Source: Jeongeupia chitinilytica (GTDB taxonomy: Bacteria > Pseudomonadota > Gammaproteobacteria > Burkholderiales > Chitinibacteraceae). From it: 64,000 nucleotides of DNA. Positions within the stretch are counted from its first letter, which is position 1; each line of letters opens with the position of its first letter. The position numbers and the translations under genes were made by a program. Below the pieces are notes generated by a model. It was not told where the DNA came from. It made no database searches and saw only the letters and a list, made by a program, of their open reading frames with translations. This document shows, in pieces, positions 8,590 through 17,381 of this stretch. The stretch is from contig NZ_BMYO01000009.1 in the NCBI RefSeq assembly GCF_014652315.1, forward strand, positions 149,559-213,558, written 5' to 3'.

Positions 8590-9548
8590 CGCGCCGCCAG
8601 TCCTTGCCGCACCGCAGCCCAGACAGTTTCGGCGTCGGGTGCGGCACCACGGCGGCCAAGGTTGACCGCATACGTGCCGGCCAGCACGCCGGTCCGTTCC
8701 GGATCGGACGCGCAGAAGATCGCGACGACCGGCGTTGCCACGGCGGCGGCCAGATGCGCCAGTCCGGTATCGACACCGACGACGACGCGCGCGTCGGCGA
8801 GCAGGCGCGCGGCGCTGGTCAGATCCAGCCGTGGCGCCACCACGGCATTCGACATCGCCGCCGCCAGCCGTTCGGCACGGGTACGCTCGGCGTCGCTGCC
8901 CCATGGCAGCACGCAGGCAATGCCCTCGGCCGCCAGCCTGGCCGCCAGGGCGACCCAGTTCGGTTCCGCCCATTCCTTGTCGGCACGGCTGGTTGCGGTC
9001 AGCAACACCGCGTAGGCGCCGGACGGGCGCCACGGCAGTTCGACCGCCGGCACCGCCATGCCGTAATCGGGCGGTGTGTCGGGCGTATAGCCAAAGGCAC
9101 CGGCGAACAGGCGCCGGGCACGTTCGACCGCATGCAGCGACCACGGCGCCGGATAGCGTTCTGCATAGGCCAGCGTCGCCAGCGATTCGCGCGCACTCCG
9201 CCAGTCGTAGCCGATCACCGGCGCTCCGGCCTGCCGGGCGACCAGCGCACTCTTGATCAGTCCCTGCGCGTCGATCACGCAATCGTAGTGCGCGTCGGCC
9301 AGCGACTGCCGCAGCGCACCGGCTTCAGCGCGTGTCGTTGCCGACAGCAGGCTGCGGCGCCAGCGCCGCAACGCAAACGGAATCACCTTGCCGACCGCCG
9401 GATGCAGGTGCGGCAGTTCGGCAAACCCTTCCTCGACGATCCAGTCGAGCGTCGTGCCCGGACGGGCGCAGACCAGATCGGTCAGCGCCGGCAGTGTGTG
9501 GATGATGTCGCCCATCGAGGACAGGCGTACGAGAAGCATTTTCGACAT
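8586..9548 (-). CDS. waaC: Lipopolysaccharide heptosyltransferase I
   Basis: A 320-residue GT9-family enzyme that transfers the first heptose onto Kdo2-lipid A. The N-terminus MSKMLLVRLSSMGDIIHTLP is the classic WaaC signature, and VIDAQGLIKSAL and VGVDTGLAHLAAA are the expected acceptor and donor motifs. The start at 9548 was preferred over the longer frame because it begins at this signature. The waaC-waaA coupling by ATGA overlap is a common inner-core arrangement. Confidence 0.94.
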   Translation of the reverse strand: MSKMLLVRLSSMGDIIHTLPALTDLVCARPGTTLDWIVEEGFAELPHLHPAVGKVIPFALRRWRRSLLSATTRAEAGALRQSLADAHYDCVIDAQGLIKSALVARQAGAPVIGYDWRSARESLATLAYAERYPAPWSLHAVERARRLFAGAFGYTPDTPPDYGMAVPAVELPWRPSGAYAVLLTATSRADKEWAEPNWVALAARLAAEGIACVLPWGSDAERTRAERLAAAMSNAVVAPRLDLTSAARLLADARVVVGVDTGLAHLAAAVATPVVAIFCASDPERTGVLAGTYAVNLGRRGAAPDAETVWAAVRQGLAAR

Positions 9549-9630
9549 GGGCGGCATTGTAGAGGCTGTAAGCCTGGGCTGCACCCCGGCGTTGTCTACA
9601 CTTGATCCAAGTACAGTCCGGAGCACCGCC

Positions 9631-10233
9631 ATGACCGAAAGCTGGACCGCCCTTGCGTGGGGGATCGCCGCGCTTGGCTGGTTCGTCGCGCTGTTGCTGG
9701 TGCTCGCGTGGCAACGCGCCCGCGCCCGCAGCGTGCCCGACGCCGCACCGCCGAACGGCGGCATCGACCCGCTGAGCCGATTGCCCGACCGCGCCCGCTT
9801 CATCGAGGCGACCGCGCGCGAGGTCAACCGCAGCCAGCGCGCCGGCCACCCGCTGTCGGTGCTGCTGATCGATACCGGCCGGCTGCGCTGGTTCAACCAG
9901 CACTACGGCTACGACGGCGGCGACCGGCTGTTGCGCCATGTCGCCGCGGCCTGTCTGAGCTGCGTGCGCGATTTCGACCTGATCGGCCGCTTCTCGAACA
10001 AGGAGTTCGCCATCCTGCTGCCCGACGCAACGCTGGCCGATGCGCACGTCGCCGCCGCGCGGCTTGAAGCGGCGATCACGGCCAACTCGATCACGCTCAA
10101 GGACGGCCGCGTCGTCCCGGTGACGGTGGCGATCGGGATCGCGACGCTCGAAAACGAAACCGATACCGCCGACGACCTGCTGATCGCCGCCGACATCGCA
10201 CTGGGGCAGATGCCGCAAGTGGCGGACACCTGA
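9631..10233 (+). CDS. Degenerate GGDEF-domain membrane protein
   Basis: A 200-residue protein with one N-terminal transmembrane helix (about 8-27) and a single GGDEF-like domain. The fold is clear from DPLSRLPDRARFIE, LLIDTGRLRWFNQHYGYDGGDRLLRHVA and GRFSNKEFAILLP. The active-site signature reads SNKEF in place of GGDEF and the metal/substrate Asp of the LxxxD motif is altered, so diguanylate cyclase activity is unlikely. It may act as a GTP or protein-interaction module. It is divergent from waaC. Confidence 0.8.
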   Translation: MTESWTALAWGIAALGWFVALLLVLAWQRARARSVPDAAPPNGGIDPLSRLPDRARFIEATAREVNRSQRAGHPLSVLLIDTGRLRWFNQHYGYDGGDRLLRHVAAACLSCVRDFDLIGRFSNKEFAILLPDATLADAHVAAARLEAAITANSITLKDGRVVPVTVAIGIATLENETDTADDLLIAADIALGQMPQVADT

Positions 10234-10240
10234 ACCGGAA

Positions 10241-10270
10241 CGACAAAGACCGGCAATGCCGGCCTTTGTC
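10241..10270. terminator. Bidirectional terminator between the GGDEF gene and btuB
   Basis: The inverted repeat ACAAAG(A)CCGGC-AAT-GCCGGCCTTTGT lies in the 55-base convergent gap. It has a strong GC core and a T-containing outer stem on either strand, so it probably ends both transcripts. The U-tracts are short. Confidence 0.5.
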
Positions 10271-10288
10271 CCTGTGCGACGCCGACGC

Positions 10289-12109
10289 TTACGCGCCGTC
10301 GTAGCGCAGATTGACGAACCACATCCGGCCGCCGTTCTCGTAACCCCGTGCCAGCTCGTAATCACGGTCGAAGGCGTTCAGCAGCTGCGCACCGGCACGC
10401 CACTGCTTGGCGATCTGGTACTCGAGGCCCAGATCGAGCTTGCCGTAGCCGGCGAGCGGCTTGGTATTGGCCAGGTCGTCATAGCGCTTGCCGGCTGCCT
10501 GCCAGTTGGCGTTCCAGCGCCAGTCGCCGATCGTCTGCGCCAGCGTCAGGCCACCGTAGACCTTGGCACGGCGCGCCAGCTGCTTGCCGGTGTCCTCGTT
10601 CTCCGGATCCTGCCAGGTGACGTTGCCGCCGAGCTCGAACGCGCCGAGCGCACCGTTGCCGTTCAGCGTCAGGCCGCGGATGCGCGCGGCGTTGACGTTC
10701 TGCGGCGTGTAGTTGGCGTCGAGCGTGATCAGGTTGTCGATGCGGTTGTAGAACGCCGTGGCATCGGCGCGCCAGCTGCCGGCCTGCCAGCGCAGGCCGC
10801 CGTCGACCGAACGGCCTTCCTCGGGCTTGAGGTTGGGATTCGACGCCGGCGCAAAGCCCGGCCACGACGGGTAGTACAGGTCGACGAACGACGGCACGTG
10901 GTAGCTGGTGCCGGCATTGGCGAACAGCTGCCAGCCTTCGACGAAGCGCCAGGCGTATCCGACGCCCCCGGTGGTCTTGCCGCCGAACTGGCTGTTGTCG
11001 TCGTAGCGGACGTTCCCCTGCAGGTGGTGCGGGCCGAAGTCGTTCTGCCAGCCGGCCTGCACCGAGCTGTTGTAGCGCGTGGTCTTGTCGTAGTCGGTGG
11101 TGCTGTCGAGCGATTCGCGCAGGTATTCGGCGCCGATCAGCCACTGGCCGATGCCGCTCTGCAGCGTGTTGGTCCACTGGAACTGTTGCTGCGTCGTTGC
11201 GGTGTTGCTCGGATAGCTGCTCTCGGTGACGTAGCGGTCGCGGCCGACGCCGGCGAGGAAGTTGCTCTGCCACCAGTCGTTGACCTTGACGTTGGCGAAG
11301 GCCGCGCCGGTCGACTGCGTGCGGTGGCTGAGCGGATCACGGTCGTAGGCGCCGCCGTCGTAGTCGGCCTTGGTATCGACGTAGGTGCCGCGGATGCCGA
11401 CTTCGACGTTGTCGCCGAAGAAGTGGCTCAGGCTGGCATTGCTGCTGCGCTGCTGCCAGCCGTCGCGGTCGGCCTCGTAGTACGGGCTGGTCGGCTTGGT
11501 CAGGTTGAAGCCATCGCTGTTGTGCGCATCGACCGAGACCGAGAAGCGCGTGTCGCCGACGACACCGCCGACGTTGGCGCTGCCGCCGAAGGTCCGGTAG
11601 GTGCCGGCATCGACGCTGACGCTGCCGCTCGGCGCGCCTTTGCCGTTCTTGGTGAAGATCTGCACCACGCCGCCGACCGCATCCGCACCGTACAGGCCCG
11701 AGGCCGAACCGCGAACGATTTCGATCCGGTCGATCATCGATACCGGGATCGTGTCGAAGGCGCTCGAACCGTCGGCGCCCGGTGCCAGGCGCTGGCCGTC
11801 GAGCAGCACCAGCGTCTGGTTGGCGTTGGCGCCGCGCAGGTAAAGACTGGCCGGCTGGCCGAGGCCGCCGGTGCGGGCGAATTCGACGCCCGGCACGCGC
11901 GACAGCACCTGACCGAGCGACTGGCTGCCGGCCTGCTGCAGCTCCTTGGCGGTAATCACCGTGGTATCGCTCGACAGCGACGAGCGCGGCGAGGCCACGC
12001 GGGTTGCGGTGACAATGACCGGGTCGGCTTCGAAACTGGGAACATCCGCGGCACAGGCGAAACCGGCGGACAGGAACAGCGGCAGGCACCGCAATTTGGC
12101 TTGCAACAT
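10289..12109 (-). CDS. btuB: TonB-dependent vitamin B12 outer-membrane receptor
   Basis: A 606-residue receptor for cobalamin import. Residues 1-20 form a signal peptide. A TonB-box region near DPVIVTATRV is followed by a plug domain (SLGQVLSRVPGVEFARTGG, LLDGQRL, IEIVRGSASGLYGADAVGGV) and a 22-strand-type barrel ending in an aromatic terminal strand (MWFVNLRYDGA). I chose the ATG at 12109, which has GGAG seven bases upstream and starts directly at the signal peptide; two earlier in-frame ATGs lack a ribosome site. The cobalamin riboswitch upstream and the nearby cob genes support B12 as substrate. Confidence 0.93.
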   Translation of the reverse strand: MLQAKLRCLPLFLSAGFACAADVPSFEADPVIVTATRVASPRSSLSSDTTVITAKELQQAGSQSLGQVLSRVPGVEFARTGGLGQPASLYLRGANANQTLVLLDGQRLAPGADGSSAFDTIPVSMIDRIEIVRGSASGLYGADAVGGVVQIFTKNGKGAPSGSVSVDAGTYRTFGGSANVGGVVGDTRFSVSVDAHNSDGFNLTKPTSPYYEADRDGWQQRSSNASLSHFFGDNVEVGIRGTYVDTKADYDGGAYDRDPLSHRTQSTGAAFANVKVNDWWQSNFLAGVGRDRYVTESSYPSNTATTQQQFQWTNTLQSGIGQWLIGAEYLRESLDSTTDYDKTTRYNSSVQAGWQNDFGPHHLQGNVRYDDNSQFGGKTTGGVGYAWRFVEGWQLFANAGTSYHVPSFVDLYYPSWPGFAPASNPNLKPEEGRSVDGGLRWQAGSWRADATAFYNRIDNLITLDANYTPQNVNAARIRGLTLNGNGALGAFELGGNVTWQDPENEDTGKQLARRAKVYGGLTLAQTIGDWRWNANWQAAGKRYDDLANTKPLAGYGKLDLGLEYQIAKQWRAGAQLLNAFDRDYELARGYENGGRMWFVNLRYDGA

Positions 12110-12239
12110 CACATCACTCCGTAGCATTCGCCCCACGCGAACGCAATGGCGGCAGGCACCGCCTCAAGGCTTTGGGTACGGAAGGCACGCGATGTCGCAC
12201 GGCGCAGGCGCGCCGCGAACCACGATGGCCGCACCCCGG

Positions 12240-12420
12240 GCCTTCCGTTTCGTCGAATCCGCAGGCCGGTCTCCGGGCTTGCCGCTCCGGCGCCCGCCTT
12301 CCCGTTGCGTGAACAGTGGCGTGATGGGCGCGTTCAATGCGGCTTACCGTTGCGGGGGCAGCTCAGGCCTCGGAGACGACTCCTCACCTGATTCCCGTTT
12401 CATCCTCCCGGCAGCGTCAA
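12240..12420 (-). promoter_or_regulatory. Cobalamin riboswitch upstream of btuB
   Basis: The minus strand carries the B12 box AAGCCCGGAGACCGGCCTGC (12261-12280), the conserved core GCCCCCGCAACGGTAA (12344-12359) and the upstream GGGAATCAGGTG element (12385-12396), in the correct order and about 130 to 150 bases from the btuB start. Binding of adenosylcobalamin should reduce btuB expression. This explains most of the 426-base gap between btuB and the next gene. The outer limits are approximate. Confidence 0.92.
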
Positions 12421-12535
12421 CGGACACTGGGAGGACACCTTGCGAAAGCGCGCGGATTGTAGCATGCAGCGGGCATGCTGCCGGACGGATCGCGGCAAGC
12501 GGCTACACTGGGTAGTCAGGACTCCGGAGTACGAC

Positions 12536-12787
12536 ATGAGCGTCACGACCCTCGGCACCAGCATCCCGACTTTCGAGACCGGCGGGCTGCACAAGCAGCT
12601 CGACAGCATCGAAGCCGCACTCGACTACACCCTGATCAAGCGCGAAAACAGCGACGGCCCGCTGTACGAATTGTGGGACGCGGCCTACGGTGCGCTGGCC
12701 GATGCCGCGCGCTCGCACGACCCGGCCGATCTGGCTGCGGCACGGGCCCGGCTCGAGGAAGCCATCGGCGTCGCCAGCCGCGCCTGA
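12536..12787 (+). CDS. Small conserved hypothetical protein
   Basis: An 83-residue acidic, mostly helical protein (MSVTTLGTSIPTFETGGLHK at the start, ending RARLEEAIGVASRA). I do not recognise a family. The ATG at 12536 has GGAG nine bases upstream and was preferred over a longer frame. It is 50 bases upstream of cobT on the same strand, so it may lead the cobT-cobC-cobS transcript, but nothing in its sequence ties it to cobalamin metabolism. Confidence 0.6.
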   Translation: MSVTTLGTSIPTFETGGLHKQLDSIEAALDYTLIKRENSDGPLYELWDAAYGALADAARSHDPADLAAARARLEEAIGVASRA

Positions 12788-12837
12788 CGGCGCAGCATGC
12801 TAGCCTGTCGGCTTCACCGCTTCCCATCGCTGCCGCC

Positions 12838-13890
12838 ATGTCCAAGATCGATCCCGCCGTCACCGCCGCCGCACTCGCCCGCCAGAACACGCTGACCAAG
12901 CCGCCGGGCAGTCTCGGCCGGCTGGAGGAACTGGCCGTCTGGTTCGCCGCGCGCCAGGGCAACGTGGTGCCCTCGAGGCTGCAACCGGCCATCGTCGTCT
13001 TCGCCGCCGACCATGGCGTCGCGGCCGAGGGCGTGTCGGCGTTCCCGGCCGAAGTCACCGGGCAGATGGTCACGAACTTCGTCACCGGCGGTGCGGCCAT
13101 CAACGTGCTGGCGCGCGAAGCCGGTGCCGGCCTTAGCATCGTCGACGTCGGCGTGGCCCACGACTATCCCTTCCCGGCCCAGCCCGTCGCGCCGCTGTTC
13201 CGGACCCCGGTCGCCCGCGGTACGCGCAACCTGCGCCGCGAAGCGGCGATGAGCGTCGCCGAATGCACACTGGCGTGGAATATCGGCCGGGAAACCGCAC
13301 TTGAAGCCATCGGCCGCGGCAAAACCGTGCTGATCGGCGGTGAAATGGGCATCGCCAACACCACCGCAGCCGCCTGCCTTGCGGTTGCGCTGGCCGGCAT
13401 CGGCGCCGACGAGGCCGTCGGCAGCGGTACCGGCATCGACGACACCCGCCGCGTCCACAAGGTCGCCATCGTCGCCGATGCCGTCGCCCGTGCCCGGGCC
13501 GCCGGGGCGAACAGCGCGCGCGACTGGCTGGCCGAAGTCGGCGGGCTGGAAATCGCCGCACTCGCCGGCTTTTACAATGCGGCGGCCCACGCCGGCGTAC
13601 CGGTGGTGCTCGACGGCTTCATCAGCACCGCCGCCGCGCTGGTCGCCGTGCGCGACGACCCCGGTGTGGCCGACTGGCTGCTGGCCAGCCATTGCTCGCA
13701 CGAGCGCGGCCACCGTGCCTTGCTGGCCGCCCTGCAGCTCGAACCGCTGGTCGACCTCGGCCTGCGTCTTGGCGAAGCCAGCGGCGCCGCACTGGTGCTG
13801 CCGCTGCTGCAGAGCGCACTGGCGCTGCACCGCGAGATGGCGACGTTTGCGAGTGCCGGCGTCAGCGACGGTGGCAGCGCGGCGCAATGA
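12838..13890 (+). CDS. cobT: Nicotinate-nucleotide-dimethylbenzimidazole phosphoribosyltransferase
   Basis: A 350-residue enzyme that makes alpha-ribazole phosphate for the lower ligand of cobalamin. LTKPPGSLGRLEELA near the N-terminus, FAADHGVAAEGVSAFP, GEMGIANTTAA and GSGTGIDD, and the C-terminal region LDGFISTAAALVA followed by ASHCSHERGHRALL are all typical of CobT. The ATG at 12838 gives the standard family length. The stop overlaps the ATG of cobC (ATGA), so translation is coupled. Confidence 0.95.
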   Translation: MSKIDPAVTAAALARQNTLTKPPGSLGRLEELAVWFAARQGNVVPSRLQPAIVVFAADHGVAAEGVSAFPAEVTGQMVTNFVTGGAAINVLAREAGAGLSIVDVGVAHDYPFPAQPVAPLFRTPVARGTRNLRREAAMSVAECTLAWNIGRETALEAIGRGKTVLIGGEMGIANTTAAACLAVALAGIGADEAVGSGTGIDDTRRVHKVAIVADAVARARAAGANSARDWLAEVGGLEIAALAGFYNAAAHAGVPVVLDGFISTAAALVAVRDDPGVADWLLASHCSHERGHRALLAALQLEPLVDLGLRLGEASGAALVLPLLQSALALHREMATFASAGVSDGGSAAQ

Positions 13891-14486
13891 GCGGCAGCCA
13901 CCGGCTGACCCTGCTGCGCCACGGCGAAACCGCGAGTTCCGGCCTGCTCGGCCAGCATGACGCACCGTTGTCGGCACGCGGCCGACAGCAGATGCAGCAA
14001 CGCTGGCGCGAGCTGGATGCGGTCGATCCGGTCCGCGCGATCGCAACGTCCGACCTCGCCCGCTGCCGCGACTTCGCCACCGGCATGGCCACCCCGATGG
14101 CGTGCCATATCGACATGGCGTTTCGTGAGCTCGCCTGCGGTGCACTCGACGGCCGCAATCCCGCGGCGCTCGGCGCCGCCGACGCGCGCGCCTGGCAGCA
14201 ATGGCAGACCGACCCGGCCAACACGCTGCCCGGCGGCGAGGACTGGGCCGCCTTCACCGCACGCATCGACGCCGGTCTGCGGCGCTGGCTGGCCGGCGAT
14301 GGCGCCGGTGGTCACCATGTGCTGGTCACGCATGGCGGCGTGATCAAGGCATTGCTGCTGCACTGGCTCGGCCTGCCGCCGGCCCGGCACGGCCAGTTCT
14401 GGCCGGGCCACGCCGCCAGCATCAGCGTCTGGTGGGATCCGGACTGGCCGCCGGTGCTGCTTGACCTGCGACTGGAGGCCCCGTGA
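13887..14486 (+). CDS. cobC: Alpha-ribazole phosphatase (histidine phosphatase family)
   Basis: A 199-residue phosphoglycerate-mutase-fold phosphatase. The catalytic RHGE motif is at 11-14, and the second histidine lies in VTHGGVIKALLLHW. Its place between cobT and cobS, overlapping both, fits dephosphorylation of alpha-ribazole-5'-phosphate or of adenosylcobalamin-5'-phosphate. A general phosphatase role cannot be excluded from sequence alone. Confidence 0.88.
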   Translation: MSGSHRLTLLRHGETASSGLLGQHDAPLSARGRQQMQQRWRELDAVDPVRAIATSDLARCRDFATGMATPMACHIDMAFRELACGALDGRNPAALGAADARAWQQWQTDPANTLPGGEDWAAFTARIDAGLRRWLAGDGAGGHHVLVTHGGVIKALLLHWLGLPPARHGQFWPGHAASISVWWDPDWPPVLLDLRLEAP

Positions 14487-15229
14487 TGCGCTTCGACTGG
14501 CGCAGGCCGGTACTCGCCGTGCAGTTCCTCACCCGCCTGCCGACGCCACAGGTACGCGATTTCAGGCCCGAACTGCTCGCCGGGGCCGTCGGCTGGTTTC
14601 CGGCGGTCGGCCTGCTGATCGGCGTGCTGCTGATGATTCCGGTCGCCCTGCTGGCACCCCTGCAGCCGTGGTTGGCCGCACTGGTCGGGCTGGTCGGCTG
14701 GGCATGGATCACCGGCGGTCTGCACCTCGACGGCCTCGCCGACCTGGCCGACGGTCTGGGTGCCGCCCACCGCGACCCGGAACGCTTCCTCGCCGTGGTC
14801 AAGGATCCGCACCTCGGCAGCTTTGGCGTGCTGACGCTGCTGCTGCAGTGCGCCGCCAAGCTGGTGCTGCTGATGCTGATCGCGCGACTCGGCCACTGGT
14901 GGCTGCTGGTCCTCGCCCCGGCGTGGGCGCGCTGGGGCGTGTTCCGCTGGCAGACGCTGCCACCGCTGGCGCCCGGCATGGCCGAACAGTTCGGCTGGCA
15001 ACGCGGCAACGCCGAGTGGTTCTGGACCGGCCTGCTGCTGGCCATGTCGCTGCTGCTGGCGCCGGCACTGCTGGCCGCGCCGGTGATCGTCTGGGCCTAC
15101 CGGTACTGGTTGAAGCGCCGGCTTGGCGGCGTCAGCGGCGACTGTCTCGGCGCCGGCGTCGAACTCACCGAAACTGCACTACTCTTGCTCGGCGTACTCG
15201 CCGTTCTTCTGCATGGTCTGGCGATATAA
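14486..15229 (+). CDS. cobS: Adenosylcobinamide-GDP ribazoletransferase (cobalamin synthase)
   Basis: A 247-residue polytopic membrane protein that joins adenosylcobinamide-GDP to alpha-ribazole. AVQFLTRLPTP at the N-terminus, WITGGLHLDGLADLADGLGA and the later KDPHLGSFGVLTLLLQ are CobS signatures, and about six hydrophobic segments follow. The ATG at 14486 has GGAGG seven bases upstream; a GTG three bases earlier is possible. It overlaps the cobC stop. Confidence 0.95.
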   Translation: MRFDWRRPVLAVQFLTRLPTPQVRDFRPELLAGAVGWFPAVGLLIGVLLMIPVALLAPLQPWLAALVGLVGWAWITGGLHLDGLADLADGLGAAHRDPERFLAVVKDPHLGSFGVLTLLLQCAAKLVLLMLIARLGHWWLLVLAPAWARWGVFRWQTLPPLAPGMAEQFGWQRGNAEWFWTGLLLAMSLLLAPALLAAPVIVWAYRYWLKRRLGGVSGDCLGAGVELTETALLLLGVLAVLLHGLAI

Positions 15230-15258
15230 TCGCCGCCTCATTGAAACAGGAAGCCGCC

Positions 15259-15522
15259 ATGAAAATCGTCCGCATCATCGAAGTCTGGGAAAAGGGCCTC
15301 GACGGCGCCCTCGTCGGCGAACTGCCGGTCGCCGACACCATCTCGACGACCTTCCTGCTCGGCCTGTTCGCCAAAGAACAGAAAAAGCCCGATCCCTACA
15401 TGCAGCTCTCCTACATCCTCAACGCCGACCACTTCGCCGCGCTGCAGCCCTACGTCGCCGACCAGTTCGATCCGACGCGCTACGACTACATCCTGAGTGC
15501 GCACGGCGAACCGGATTACTGA
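15259..15522 (+). CDS. Small conserved hypothetical protein
   Basis: An 87-residue soluble acidic protein beginning MKIVRIIEVWEKGLDGALVG and rich in aromatic residues towards the end (FDPTRYDYILSAHGEPDY). I do not recognise a named family. It starts 29 bases after cobS and may be cotranscribed, though no function in the pathway can be assigned. Codon use matches the neighbours, so it looks like a genuine chromosomal gene. Confidence 0.65.
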   Translation: MKIVRIIEVWEKGLDGALVGELPVADTISTTFLLGLFAKEQKKPDPYMQLSYILNADHFAALQPYVADQFDPTRYDYILSAHGEPDY

Positions 15523-16237
15523 GCATCGTGCCGAGAGTGCGGGACCGGGATTGTTCGCCGCCACAACGCCTCTGGTCCGGGAGTGCGGCGACCCCTTGGT
15601 CGATATCCGCAAAGGCACGGCCCTGCGCTATGGCCCGCCTCCAGAATGCCCCGAAACGGCACCACACTATTGTCTGCTCCGGCGCGACGTCTACCAGCGA
15701 CTGCTCCGGGTACAGCAGTCGCTGCCTCAAGGCTACTACCTGCGGCTGTACGAAGGACTCCGAAGCCTGGCCGTGCAAGCGCGGCTCTTCGAGCAGGAAC
15801 ATGCACGAGTGCGCTCGAGAATGCCCCACGCGCCGGCAAGCGAAACGCATGCCGCCGCAGCGCGCCTCGTCGCCCCTGTCACCCATTTCGACGGGAGCAT
15901 GAACATTCCGCCTCACAGCACCGGTGGCGCCGTAGACGTGGAGATCGTCGATCAATCCGGAAAGGTGATCGACTTCGCGATGGAGATCGGTGATTGGGCC
16001 AACGTGGACCCCAAGCTCTGCGATCCCATGTGTCCGGATATCTCCGATGAAGCGGCCTCGAATCGCAGACTGCTCGCGGTGGCAATGACACAAGAAGGCT
16101 TTGCCAGCTATAGCCATGAATGGTGGCACTTTTCCTACGGCGATCTGCACTGGGCGACATTCACCGGCAACACCCATGCAATCTATGGCCCTTGTCCCGA
16201 GGCGATGATCATCGCTGCAGCACACACCGCCATTTGA
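15497..16237 (+). CDS. D-alanyl-D-alanine dipeptidase-like M15 peptidase
   Basis: A protein of up to 246 residues related to VanX/DdpX zinc dipeptidases. The zinc site is visible as HSTGGAVDVEIVD (His and Asp ligands) and EWWHFSYGD (catalytic Glu and His ligand), with LRLYEGLRSL near the expected substrate-binding arginine. No ATG start exists: the longest frame uses GTG at 15497, overlapping the previous gene by 26 bases, while TTG at 15551 is a plausible alternative. No signal peptide is seen, so it likely acts in the cytoplasm on D-Ala-D-Ala or another dipeptide. It looks slightly less GC-biased than the neighbouring genes. Confidence 0.78.
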   Translation: MRTANRITEHRAESAGPGLFAATTPLVRECGDPLVDIRKGTALRYGPPPECPETAPHYCLLRRDVYQRLLRVQQSLPQGYYLRLYEGLRSLAVQARLFEQEHARVRSRMPHAPASETHAAAARLVAPVTHFDGSMNIPPHSTGGAVDVEIVDQSGKVIDFAMEIGDWANVDPKLCDPMCPDISDEAASNRRLLAVAMTQEGFASYSHEWWHFSYGDLHWATFTGNTHAIYGPCPEAMIIAAAHTAI

Positions 16238-16313
16238 TGACTCCACCAGCGCGATGTTTACGCGAACGCTCGTGATTGAACTTCCCAATTCGATTGATTA
16301 GCCGACCAGTTTC

Positions 16314-16742
16314 ATGCCCAACCCGCGCATAACCACCGACCCCGCCGAGCAGGACATTGCCGTCATCCACCGCTTTCTCGCCGAAGAATCGAAATGGGCG
16401 CGCGGCATTCCGCTCGCGCTGGTGCGCGAGTCGGTCGCCAATTCGCTGAACTTCGGGTTGTTCGTCGACGACGCGCAAGTCGGCTACGCCCGTGTCGTCA
16501 CCGACTATTCGACCTTTGCCTACCTGCTCGACGTGTTCGTGCTCGAACCGCATCGCGGCAACGGCTACAGCCGGCGGCTGATGGAGGCCGTGATGGTGCA
16601 TCCGCGCCTGCAGGGACTGCGCCGTTTCATGCTGTTCACCAGCAGCGCACACGGGCTTTACGCGCACTACGGCTTTGCAGCGCCGGCGCGTCCGGACACG
16701 ATGATGGAAATCATGGTGTCCGACGCCTACACGGCGCGCTGA
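16314..16742 (+). CDS. GNAT family N-acetyltransferase
   Basis: A 142-residue GCN5-type acetyltransferase. The acetyl-CoA binding region is recognisable in YLLDVFVLEPHRGNGYSRRLM (motif A, with the R/Q-x-x-G-x-G/A-like HRGNGYS loop) followed by LRRFMLFTSSAHGLYAHYGF, the usual beta-5/helix segment. The substrate is not predictable. It converges on cobU. Confidence 0.88.
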   Translation: MPNPRITTDPAEQDIAVIHRFLAEESKWARGIPLALVRESVANSLNFGLFVDDAQVGYARVVTDYSTFAYLLDVFVLEPHRGNGYSRRLMEAVMVHPRLQGLRRFMLFTSSAHGLYAHYGFAAPARPDTMMEIMVSDAYTAR

Positions 16743-16811
16743 ACGCCTCGCCGCGCACCGCCGGTCGCGACGGCGGCCGGCACTCCCTTGCTCCCGGCCG
16801 CGCCGGCCGAC

Positions 16812-17381
16812 TCAAACCGGCGGCAGCGTTCCCTTGAGCACCAGCGGCAGGCCGGCGGCAACGAAGACCGCGTTGTCGCACGCCGCGGCCACCGCCTGAT
16901 TCAGCCGGCCGGCCTCGTCGACGAATGCCCGGTTGATCGCCCCGAGCGGTACGATGCCGAGGCCCGTTTCGTTGGCGACCAGCACGAGATCGCCCTCCAC
17001 TTCGGCAAGTACCGCCAGCAAGGCCTCGCGCTCGTCGTTCAGGCGCGCCGGCAGCGCGATCACGCCGGTGTCGGGGTGGTCGGCACCGTCGCTGAACAGC
17101 AGGTTGGCCAGCCACACCGTCAGGCAGTCGACCAGCACCAGCCGCCCGGGTGCGGCTGCGCGGCGGATCGCGTCGGCCAGCGCCAGCGGCGTCTCGACGG
17201 TCAGCCACGTCGCCGGACGGCGCTCGCGGTGGTGGGCAATCCGCGCAGCCATCTCGGCGTCGCCGGCGCGTACCGCTGCGGTGGCGATCACGACGACATC
17301 GCGGCCGGAAGCCATCGCCAGCCGTTCCGCCAGCGCGCTCTTGCCCGAACGCGCACCGCCGAGGATCAGGGTGGCACTCAT
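16812..17381 (-). CDS. cobU: Adenosylcobinamide kinase / guanylyltransferase
   Basis: A 189-residue bifunctional enzyme that phosphorylates adenosylcobinamide and then attaches GMP, making the substrate of CobS. The P-loop GGARSGKS is at residues 8-15, and the HHRERRP segment (50-56) contains the histidine region that is guanylylated in the family. VDCLTVWLANLL and NETGLGIVP are further signatures. The ATG at 17381 overlaps the stop of the LysR gene (ATGA), an unusual partner for cobU. The other cob genes of the window lie 1.5 kb away on the opposite strand. Confidence 0.94.
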   Translation of the reverse strand: MSATLILGGARSGKSALAERLAMASGRDVVVIATAAVRAGDAEMAARIAHHRERRPATWLTVETPLALADAIRRAAAPGRLVLVDCLTVWLANLLFSDGADHPDTGVIALPARLNDEREALLAVLAEVEGDLVLVANETGLGIVPLGAINRAFVDEAGRLNQAVAAACDNAVFVAAGLPLVLKGTLPPV

